Assembly (NCBI GenBank): GCA_964370735.1
Contig: CAYJLC010000044.1
Coordinates: 1 to 15,815, forward strand
Source: CAYJLC01 sp964370735
GTDB lineage: Bacteria; Bacillota; Clostridia; Oscillospirales; Butyricicoccaceae
Length of the DNA: 15,815 nucleotides
Reading direction: 5' to 3'
Shown here: piece after piece, positions 6,700 through 12,123 of the stretch
Numbering within the stretch: the first letter of the stretch is position 1
Layout: every line of letters begins with the position of its first letter
Made by a program: the position numbers and the translations under genes
The notes under the pieces: generated by a model
Database searches by the model: none
What the model was told of the DNA's origin: nothing
The model's input: the letters and a program-made list of their open reading frames with translations, nothing else

Positions 6700-6728
6700 A
6701 TTATATCATAAAAATAAAATTCTGTAAA
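6700..6728 (-). promoter_or_regulatory. Sigma-A promoter for SRP RNA (and probably the dnaX operon)
   Basis: On the minus strand, TTTACA (6728-6723) and TATAAT (6705-6700) are 17 bases apart, with a TG one base before the -10 (extended -10). Transcription would start near 6692, exactly at the predicted end of the SRP RNA terminal helix. No other promoter is apparent before dnaX, so the SRP RNA and dnaX operon probably share this one. Confidence 0.85.
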
Positions 6729-6738
6729 GAGAAATTTC

Positions 6739-6760
6739 AATATTTTTTCTTGAAAATATT
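6739..6760. repeat. Inverted repeat between the divergent SRP RNA and dnaD promoters
   Basis: AATATTTT (6739-6746) and AAAATATT (6753-6760) form an 8-bp inverted repeat with a 6-base spacer. It covers the -35 of the rightward promoter and lies 10 bases from the -35 of the leftward one. It could be an operator, but in DNA this AT-rich such repeats also occur by chance. Confidence 0.35.
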
Positions 6761-6778
6761 TTGTAAATGTAGTATCAT
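6750..6778 (+). promoter_or_regulatory. Sigma-A promoter for the dnaD-dnaI-ymdB-mnmA operon
   Basis: TTGAAA (6750-6755) and TATCAT (6773-6778) are 17 bases apart. GGAGG (6798-6802) lies 5 bases before the ATG at 6808. The promoter is back-to-back with that of the SRP RNA; 21 bases separate the two -35 hexamers. Confidence 0.7.
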
Positions 6779-6807
6779 ATAAGTGAGTAATTATAACGGA
6801 GGCAAAT

Positions 6808-7725
6808 ATGAGTGTATCATCTTTAATATTAGATATAAGCGATTTCTGCGTTTTAGAAGGCAAAATAGTTGACAAAATACTATTGTCCTCAAACCCAGAT
6901 ATAGCACTTTTATATCTATATATCTCGCGAAGAAAGCAAAACTTTACCGAGCAAAAAGCGTTAAATGAACTTAATTTCAGCAAAGCTCGTTATGAAACTG
7001 CTTTAACCGAGCTTTTGTCGCTAAATATTATTAAACCTATCGCAAACGAACAATCTCAAGCGAAGCCATATTTTGAACCAAAACCAAAATATTCGCTTAC
7101 AGAATTAAAATCTGCTAAAAAAGATACAGTTTTCGAAGTTATTTGTGATTCTTCTGAAAAAATATTCGGAGTTCCACTATCTGAGGGCTATATTAAGACG
7201 TTTTTATATCTTTATGATGCTTTAAAAATGTCGGCAGAGGTTATAATCGAGTTAATTTCTTATCTAAAAAATGCATCAAAAACTATACCTACAAAGTCTG
7301 AAATAGAACGCGAAGCTAGGATTTGGGTAGATTTGGGCATTGATACTCATAATGATGCGATAAATTATATAATGACAAAATACGAGAAACGTCCATTAAT
7401 TCAAAAAATGGCAGATGCCTTAGGCATAAAAGATATCAAAAAAGACGATGAACACTACATAATTAACTTTTTAGACATGGGTTTTTCGCCCGAAACTGTT
7501 GAATTTGTGGTCGGAATGATTAAAGATGAAAACGGTAGATTTTCTAAAAAACGCTTGCTAAACAAGCTGATTTCGCTAAAAGATAAAAACTTATTCTCAA
7601 AAGAAGCAATTATTAGCGAATATCCTGTATTAAACAAGCGAAAATCCTTTAATAACACATCAGATGAACTAGAGGATTGGGAAATTCGTGCATTAAGAAG
7701 ACGAAATGGAGGCAATATTGAATAA
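6808..7725 (+). CDS. DnaD-domain primosome protein
   Basis: A 305-residue protein. The N-terminal part (about 25-80, DIALLYLYISRRKQNFTEQKALNELNFSKARYETALTELLSLNII) reads like a winged-helix domain. Two DnaD/DDBH2-like helical modules follow: about 105-190 (FEVICDSSEKIFGVPLSEGYIKTFLYLYDAL...) and about 215-262 (YIINFLDMGFSPETVEFVV...SKKRLLNKLI). The acidic-to-basic tail ends EDWEIRALRRR. DnaD/DnaB-type proteins of Firmicutes remodel DNA at replication start and restart and help bring in the DnaI-DnaC helicase complex. The adjacent gene is a DnaI-like loader whose start overlaps this stop, which supports that role. Family assignment is from pattern, not from a profile search. Confidence 0.85.
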   Translation: MSVSSLILDISDFCVLEGKIVDKILLSSNPDIALLYLYISRRKQNFTEQKALNELNFSKARYETALTELLSLNIIKPIANEQSQAKPYFEPKPKYSLTELKSAKKDTVFEVICDSSEKIFGVPLSEGYIKTFLYLYDALKMSAEVIIELISYLKNASKTIPTKSEIEREARIWVDLGIDTHNDAINYIMTKYEKRPLIQKMADALGIKDIKKDDEHYIINFLDMGFSPETVEFVVGMIKDENGRFSKKRLLNKLISLKDKNLFSKEAIISEYPVLNKRKSFNNTSDELEDWEIRALRRRNGGNIE

Positions 7726-8710
7726 TAAAATTTTAAGTAGCGTTTTGCGAGAGTATGAAAAAAATACGAAAAATCGTGACCTTGAACTTAAATCAAAACA
7801 ATACGAAATATATCAAAAATTACCTGAAATTATTGAAATCGACAAGAAAATTGCAAGCAAAATGGTGCAAATTTCAATGTCCCTCTATTCTGGAAAGCCT
7901 CTTTCAGTTGTCACACCGCTAAAGGCTGAAGTTGAATTTTTAAAAGTTTCAAAAGAAGCTCTTTTGACTGACAACGGATATGATAAAGATTACTTAAAAG
8001 AGAAATATAAATGCAGGTCTTGCAAAGACAGCGGATATGTAAAAGATAAAATTTGCGACTGTGTGTTTTCTCGCGTTAAAGAGCTAGAATTCTCGGATAA
8101 AACCTACGAAAGCAAGAAATCTCAAACTTTTGAAAGCTTTAATTTATCACTTTATTCAAAGAAAGTCGATGATAAATATGGTATTTCACCACACAAAAAT
8201 GCAAATCAAAATTTGATTGATTTAAGGAATTACGCGATAAATTTTTCAAGTAATTCAGACAACTTAGTTTTCATAGGAAATACTGGCCTTTCAAAAACTC
8301 ATCTTGCAAACTCAATCGGAAAAGTGGTCTCTGATAAGGGTTTTAAAGTGATGTTTGAAAGTTCTGTTAGTCTTTTTGACAAATTTGAAAGTGTTAAGTT
8401 TAATAATTCTAACTTTAACACTTTTGACTATAAAAGCTGTGACTTGTTAATAATAGATGGTTTAGGCAATGAAATGGTTACAAATTTCACCATTTCTGCC
8501 CTATATGATGTTTTGAATTATCGCATCGAGAACAACCATCCAACAATAGTCACAACGACACTATCGATAGCAAGAATTCGCGAAAAATATTCAGAGGCAA
8601 TCGCATCTAGATTAGGTGGCGATTTCGAAACTTATCTATTTTTCGGCGAAGATATTAGAGAAAAATTAAGAATGCTTAGAGGTAATTATGAAAATTTTAG
8701 CAATAGGTGA
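7718..8710 (+). CDS. DnaI/DnaC-like helicase-loader ATPase with altered Walker motifs
   Basis: A 330-residue protein of the DnaC/DnaI/IstB AAA+ group. It has an N-terminal helical region (1-95), a Cys-rich site YKCRSC...CDC (Cys99, 102, 113, 115) as in DnaI zinc domains, and an ATPase domain from about 185. Walker A reads GNTGLSKT (187-194), with Ser for the usual Gly before Lys. Walker B reads LLIIDGLGNE with Asp247-Gly248, where the family usually has Asp-Asp. The T-T-T-LS and ASRLGG (sensor and arginine-finger region) blocks remain. Start: TTG 7718 follows GGAGG (7708-7712) by 5 bases and gives the family-like N-terminus MNNKIL; the ATG at 7706 has no site of its own. It overlaps the DnaD gene by 8 bases and ymdB by 23, implying coupling. 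It probably loads the replicative helicase together with the DnaD protein. Confidence 0.88.
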   Translation: MNNKILSSVLREYEKNTKNRDLELKSKQYEIYQKLPEIIEIDKKIASKMVQISMSLYSGKPLSVVTPLKAEVEFLKVSKEALLTDNGYDKDYLKEKYKCRSCKDSGYVKDKICDCVFSRVKELEFSDKTYESKKSQTFESFNLSLYSKKVDDKYGISPHKNANQNLIDLRNYAINFSSNSDNLVFIGNTGLSKTHLANSIGKVVSDKGFKVMFESSVSLFDKFESVKFNNSNFNTFDYKSCDLLIIDGLGNEMVTNFTISALYDVLNYRIENNHPTIVTTTLSIARIREKYSEAIASRLGGDFETYLFFGEDIREKLRMLRGNYENFSNR

Positions 8711-9467
8711 TGTTGTGTCAGATGCTGGACTAAACATGGTTAAAAAACACTTAAATAAGATAAAAAAGGACTATTCTGTCGATTTTACGATAGCTAACGG
8801 CGAAAATTGTCGCGATAGAGGGCTAACCCCTAACGATGCAAACGACCTTTATGCATACGGAGTTGACGTTATAACGCTTGGCAATCACGCTTTTAAACGC
8901 CGAGAAATTTTTGATTTTTTAGATGAGAACAAATATATTTTGCGTCCTCATAATTTTGCGCCTCAATCGCCTGGAATAGGCTATAATATCTATAACGTAG
9001 GTGCTACGCGTGTTTTGGTCATTAATTTAATCGGCAGAGTAAATCTTGAAGTTGGGCCTGATAATCCATTTTTATGCGTGGATAATATCTTAAAAAAATG
9101 TAGTGGCGATTTTGACATCGCAATTTGTGATTTTCACGCTGAAGCTACGAGTGAAAAATATGCCCTAGCTTTTTATCTCGATGGCAGAATTTCAGCACTT
9201 TTCGGCACTCATACACACGTTAAAACTGCTGATACTCGCATTTTACCAAACGGTTTAGGTTATATCACAGACGTAGGTATGACAGGTCCTTACAACTCAG
9301 TTATTGGAATAAATCCTAAAGATTCTATTGCATTTTTTAGAGGCGATATGGCTGACAGATTTAAAGCAGCAACTGGCGAATGTGTTCTTAGTGCTACTCT
9401 TTTTGACATCGATGAGCATACAAAAAAGTGCACAGATGTGCAAAATATTACAATAATAGGTGAATAA
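8688..9467 (+). CDS. ymdB: YmdB-family metallophosphoesterase / cyclic-nucleotide phosphodiesterase
   Basis: A 259-residue protein matching the YmdB family over its length, with all expected metal ligands: GDVV (Asp8), ANGEN (Glu39, Asn40), LGNH (Asn66, His67), DFHAEATSEK (His150) and GTHTH (His175, His177), plus the signature ITDVGMTGPYNSV. In Bacillus subtilis YmdB is a phosphodiesterase acting on cyclic nucleotides and affects the switch between motility and biofilm as well as RNA turnover (family knowledge). The start ATG at 8688 lies inside the end of the helicase-loader gene, with AGAGGT upstream at 8679-8684. Usual neighbours of ymdB include rny; here it sits between a helicase loader and mnmA, so location gives no clear hint. 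Confidence 0.94.
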   Translation: MKILAIGDVVSDAGLNMVKKHLNKIKKDYSVDFTIANGENCRDRGLTPNDANDLYAYGVDVITLGNHAFKRREIFDFLDENKYILRPHNFAPQSPGIGYNIYNVGATRVLVINLIGRVNLEVGPDNPFLCVDNILKKCSGDFDIAICDFHAEATSEKYALAFYLDGRISALFGTHTHVKTADTRILPNGLGYITDVGMTGPYNSVIGINPKDSIAFFRGDMADRFKAATGECVLSATLFDIDEHTKKCTDVQNITIIGE

Positions 9468-9468
9468 A

Positions 9469-10509
9469 ATGAATAAAAAAGTTATATTAGGCTTATCTGG
9501 TGGCGTAGATTCTGCGCTGGCTGCAAGCTTATTAAAAAAAGATGGGTTCGAAGTTATTGGTGTATTTTTAGATGCAAAACTAACCTCGCCACACGATGCA
9601 AGTGAGGTGGCAAAAAATGCTGGAATTGAGTTCATTTGCCACGATTTCGAAGAACAATTAGAAGAAAATGTTTGTAAATATTTCGTTAATGAATATTTGC
9701 GTGGCAGAACTCCAAATCCTTGTATTATGTGCAATCCCACTTCAAAATTTGCAACGCTATGTGAATACGCCGACAAATTAGGTGCCGATTATGTTGCGAC
9801 TGGTCACTACCTTAAAACAGGCGTTTTTGTTGCTAAAGAAGGCGAATTTGCCAATATTCCACAGAAAATCATCGGTAAAGCCGACTCAAATAAAGACCAA
9901 TCATATATGCTTTGTCGCCTGACTCCTGAAATTATCGAGCGTTTAATCTTCCCTCTTTCAGATTTTCACACGAAAGATGAAGTTCGTGAAAAGGCTAAAG
10001 AATTCGATATCCCTGTGCATAGCAAGCCAGATAGTATGGAAATTTGCTTTGTTACAACAAATCACAGTGATTATATCGAAAAGCGTGGTTTTAAACCAGA
10101 AAAAGGTCATTTTGTCGACCTTGACGGAAATGTTTTAGGCATACACAACGGCATACACAATTATACTGTCGGACAACGCAAGGGGCTTGGTGTTTCTGCG
10201 AAAACCAGACTTTTTGTCCATAAAATTGATAGTGAAAAAAATCAAATCATCTTATCTGACAAAGATATTTTTGAAAAGAGCATAACTATTTCTGACACGA
10301 ATTTTTGTGTTAAAGGCTTTGAAAATACAACTTTTAGGGCAAGTGTTAAGGTTAGATACTCAAAAAATGAAAGTTTTGCCACAATTATCTCTAAAAATGA
10401 CAAAACTTGTGAGATTATTTTCGACGACGAAGTGCGTGCACCAGCAAAAGGTCAATCGGCAGTATTTTACATCGACGACGCATTAATCGGTGGCGGTTTT
10501 ATTGATTAA
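9469..10509 (+). CDS. mnmA: tRNA-uridine 2-sulfurtransferase MnmA
   Basis: A 346-residue enzyme that thiolates U34 of tRNA-Lys, -Glu and -Gln. It has the PP-loop SGGVDS (10-15), TPNPCIMCN (81-89) with catalytic Cys85, KDQSYML (142-148), EICF with the second cysteine Cys193, and the TVGQRKGLGV and PAKGQSAVFY blocks of the C-terminal tRNA-binding domains. It is slightly short for the family (usually about 355-370), and CNPTSKF replaces the common CNxxIKF, a variant I associate with clostridial MnmA. ATG 9469 is chosen over GTG 9460 because AGGTGA (9458-9463) precedes it. It starts one base after ymdB stops. Its 3' end overlaps the convergent spmB gene by 11 bases, with no terminator visible. 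Confidence 0.94.
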   Translation: MNKKVILGLSGGVDSALAASLLKKDGFEVIGVFLDAKLTSPHDASEVAKNAGIEFICHDFEEQLEENVCKYFVNEYLRGRTPNPCIMCNPTSKFATLCEYADKLGADYVATGHYLKTGVFVAKEGEFANIPQKIIGKADSNKDQSYMLCRLTPEIIERLIFPLSDFHTKDEVREKAKEFDIPVHSKPDSMEICFVTTNHSDYIEKRGFKPEKGHFVDLDGNVLGIHNGIHNYTVGQRKGLGVSAKTRLFVHKIDSEKNQIILSDKDIFEKSITISDTNFCVKGFENTTFRASVKVRYSKNESFATIISKNDKTCEIIFDDEVRAPAKGQSAVFYIDDALIGGGFID

Positions 10510-11026
10510 AAAAATAGAAAACCGTATATGCAGACATAAAAAATGCAACAAAATCTGCAAATAGCGCACAAATTAATGTATATTTTATCTTGTTTATACC
10601 AAGCGAGCCATAATAAATCGACATAGTATAAATGCTAGTTTCGCTTGAGGCAAGCATCACTGCTGCGACGCGTCCGATGTAACTATCAGCGCCGTATGTT
10701 TTTATTATCTCACTTCCAATAGCAAATCCACCCCCACCACTTATCGGTTTTAGTAGCATAAGTGGTGTGACTTCGGGTGGAATTTTTGTTGCCAAAAATA
10801 AAGGTGTCACAAGTTTTGTAACCTCGTCTATCACCCCTGACGCACGAAGCATAAAAACTGCTGTAACTAGTCCTATTATTGTAGGCGAAATTTTCATAAT
10901 TATCGAAAAACCCTTCGAAATACCGTCTGTAAAAGCCTCAAAAACATTAATTTTTTTATATATTCCATAGGAAATGATTACTATAATGAGAACTGGTAAT
11001 ACTATCAAAATATCACTTTCTTTCAA
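10499..11026 (-). CDS. spmB: Spore maturation protein B
   Basis: A 175-residue, very hydrophobic membrane protein with a nucleoside-recognition/Gate-type fold. Family blocks are PLMLLKPISGGGG (88-100 region), SEIIKTYGADSYIGRVAAVML and ETSIYTMSIYYGSLGINKIKYTL, with about five hydrophobic segments. With SpmA it is needed for proper spore-core dehydration and heat resistance in Bacillus and Clostridium (family knowledge). The longest frame opens with TTG at 11026, overlapping the spmA end by 14 bases; another TTG six codons in is possible. Neither has a strong ribosome-binding site, so translational coupling to spmA is likely. The 3' end overlaps mnmA from the opposite strand. Confidence 0.93.
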   Translation of the reverse strand: MKESDILIVLPVLIIVIISYGIYKKINVFEAFTDGISKGFSIIMKISPTIIGLVTAVFMLRASGVIDEVTKLVTPLFLATKIPPEVTPLMLLKPISGGGGFAIGSEIIKTYGADSYIGRVAAVMLASSETSIYTMSIYYGSLGINKIKYTLICALFADFVAFFMSAYTVFYFFNQ

Positions 11027-11591
11027 ATTTTTCGAATATTTTGGCTAAAAATATGCCTGAAAACACTGAAACAATCGATGTTACCCACACTGCTGGCAGA
11101 ATATCGAACGAATTTTCTGCTCCATAAAGTGACCTTATCGATGCTACTGTCGTCGGTATTAATTGAATCGACGAACAGTTTATAATTACGAGCATAATTA
11201 ACTCTTTTGGCGTACTTTTCTTGTCTGAAAGTTCGTAAATTCGCTCTGCTGCTTTTAATCCCATAGGCGTTGCTGCATTCGATAACCCAAGCAAATTTGC
11301 AGTGAAATTTGACGAAATATATCTAAGTGCTGTCTTATCTTTAGATGATTCTTTAAAAATCACGCAAAAAATCGGCTTAATTAAGCGTGTGAGCTTATCT
11401 ATCAGCCCTGATTGCATCAAAATCTCCATAATTCCGGACCAGAAACATATTATTCCTGAAATTGAAATTAAAAGTGTCACAGATTCACGCGCTCCAATAT
11501 TTATATTTTCGACAACTTTTTCGATATTTCCACTGAAAAACCCGTATATTATACTAGCTAAAATTATCAAAAACCAAATTATCGATAACAT
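11013..11591 (-). CDS. spmA: Spore maturation protein A
   Basis: A 192-residue membrane protein of the same Gate-domain group as SpmB. Recognisable blocks are FTANLLGLSNAATPMGLKA, MLVIINCSSIQLIPTTVASIRSLYG and the N-terminal hydrophobic segment MLSIIWFLIILASIIYGFF. It acts with SpmB in late spore maturation. It begins 3 bases after the spoIIID stop and overlaps spmB by 14 bases, so the three genes form one minus-strand operon. The ribosome-binding site is an AGGGTAG sequence just upstream. In B. subtilis spmAB follows dacB; no dacB is present in this window. Confidence 0.95.
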   Translation of the reverse strand: MLSIIWFLIILASIIYGFFSGNIEKVVENINIGARESVTLLISISGIICFWSGIMEILMQSGLIDKLTRLIKPIFCVIFKESSKDKTALRYISSNFTANLLGLSNAATPMGLKAAERIYELSDKKSTPKELIMLVIINCSSIQLIPTTVASIRSLYGAENSFDILPAVWVTSIVSVFSGIFLAKIFEKFERK

Positions 11592-11594
11592 AGT

Positions 11595-11855
11595 CTACCC
11601 TATCGCTTGCTTGTTCTTATATTTCTCTTTTGTAGCAACTCCACCTCGAATATGTCGCTCCATTTTATTGATTTCCAGTATTTTTCGAACTTCTTTATAT
11701 AAGAGTGGGTTAATAATTTTCAGTCTAACCGTAATATCTTTATGTACTGTACTTTTCGAAACGCCGAAAACTCGCCCAGCCTCTCTTACAGTTGACTTAT
11801 TCTTTATTATAAATTCAGCAACTTTAATTGCTCGTTCTTCTGGCATACCTATCAC
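11595..11855 (-). CDS. spoIIID: Sporulation transcriptional regulator SpoIIID
   Basis: An 86-residue DNA-binding protein of the mother cell during sporulation, which in Bacillus modifies the sigma-E regulon. It contains the helix-turn-helix block FGVSKSTVHKDITVRL and the basic C-terminal region RHIRGGVATKEKYKNK, both near-identical to the family. The start is placed at GTG 11855: AGGAG (11869-11865) lies 9 bases upstream, and the resulting N-terminus (MIGMPEERAIKV) matches B. subtilis SpoIIID in length. A TTG at 11864 directly touches the ribosome-binding site and is unlikely. It heads an operon with spmA and spmB. A weak sigma-E-like promoter is noted at 11888-11915. Confidence 0.96.
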   Translation of the reverse strand: MIGMPEERAIKVAEFIIKNKSTVREAGRVFGVSKSTVHKDITVRLKIINPLLYKEVRKILEINKMERHIRGGVATKEKYKNKQAIG

Positions 11856-11864
11856 AAAAATCAA

Positions 11865-12054
11865 CTCCTATCTAGTTTTTCTTTTAATTTTTATGTGATT
11901 TTTACGCAATATAGAACGAAATTTAATTTTATGTCATATTAACCAATTTTAAAGCACTTTTTTTAGAAGTGATTTTTTTAAAAATATGTTGAATTTTTGT
12001 GAATTTTTATGTAAAATATAATTATGTGTTATTTTAGGAAGAATTTTTCGCCAA
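11865..12054. other. AT-rich intergenic region between divergent spoIIID and nrdJ
   Basis: This strongly AT-rich stretch holds the spoIIID ribosome-binding site (11865-11869), a weak sigma-E-like promoter candidate on the minus strand, and a weak 5-bp hairpin, CACTT (11955-11959) with AAGTG (11967-11971), followed by T residues. A TATAAT at 12017-12022 has a poorly spaced -35 (TTGTGA 11997-12002, 14 bases). I see no gene, no tRNA and no B12-riboswitch-like sequence in it. Confidence 0.6.
11888..11915 (-). promoter_or_regulatory. Possible sigma-E-type promoter for spoIIID-spmA-spmB
   Basis: On the minus strand TCTATATT (11915-11908) and CATAAAAA (11895-11888) are 12 bases apart and resemble the sigma-E elements ATATT and CATACAAT. 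The spacing is slightly short and the -10 is imperfect. The expected start would lie about 12-15 bases before the spoIIID ribosome-binding site. Support comes mostly from the known sigma-E control of spoIIID and spmAB elsewhere. Confidence 0.3.
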
Positions 12055-12080
12055 ACTATTGAAACTCATTTCAAAATAGT
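12055..12080. repeat. Inverted repeat over the nrdJ promoter, candidate operator
   Basis: TTGAAA (12059-12064) and TTTCAA (12069-12074) form a perfect 6-bp inverted repeat with a 4-base spacer, extended outward by ACTA (12055-12058) and TAGT (12077-12080) with a 2-base offset. The left arm is the -35 hexamer itself, and the repeat fills most of the spacer, so a protein bound here would block RNA polymerase. It lies upstream of the expected transcript, so it is not an RNA hairpin. It does not look like the NrdR box. Confidence 0.5.
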
Positions 12081-12087
12081 ATATAAT
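12059..12087 (+). promoter_or_regulatory. Sigma-A promoter for nrdJ
   Basis: TTGAAA (12059-12064) and TATAAT (12082-12087) with exact 17-base spacing. GGAGG (12111-12115) lies 8 bases before ATG 12124. The leader is only about 30 bases, too short for a cobalamin riboswitch. Confidence 0.85.
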
Positions 12088-12123
12088 CTTAATTGATATC
12101 AAATTACTACGGAGGTTTATTAT

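Noticed and set aside
6453..6983. Minus-strand open frames of 64 and 109 codons around the SRP RNA and the dnaD promoter
   Set aside because: They cross the SRP RNA, its promoter and the start of the dnaD gene. The RNA secondary structure and promoter elements explain the conservation here, and no ribosome-binding site supports translation.
11302..11898. A 198-codon plus-strand open frame antisense to spmA and spoIIID
   Set aside because: It lies opposite two genes with strong family motifs, has no convincing ribosome-binding site and reads like low-complexity antisense; it is a by-product of AT-rich, Ile/Ser-rich complementary coding.
11955..11980. Hairpin CACTT/AAGTG followed by T residues as a terminator
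   Set aside because: The stem is only 5 bp and AT-rich, and no plus-strand transcript is expected to arrive here. It was kept only as a remark on the intergenic region.
12055..12080. NrdR-box assignment for the nrdJ promoter repeat
   Set aside because: NrdR boxes are pairs of 16-base sites of the form acaCwAtATaTwGtgt. The repeat here is TTGAAA/TTTCAA with ACTA/TAGT flanks, a different pattern and layout.
11865..12123. A cobalamin riboswitch before the B12-dependent reductase gene
   Set aside because: The predicted leader is only about 30 bases and the AT-rich upstream region lacks the GC-rich B12-box elements. A B12-independent isoenzyme, rather than nrdJ, would also be the usual riboswitch target.
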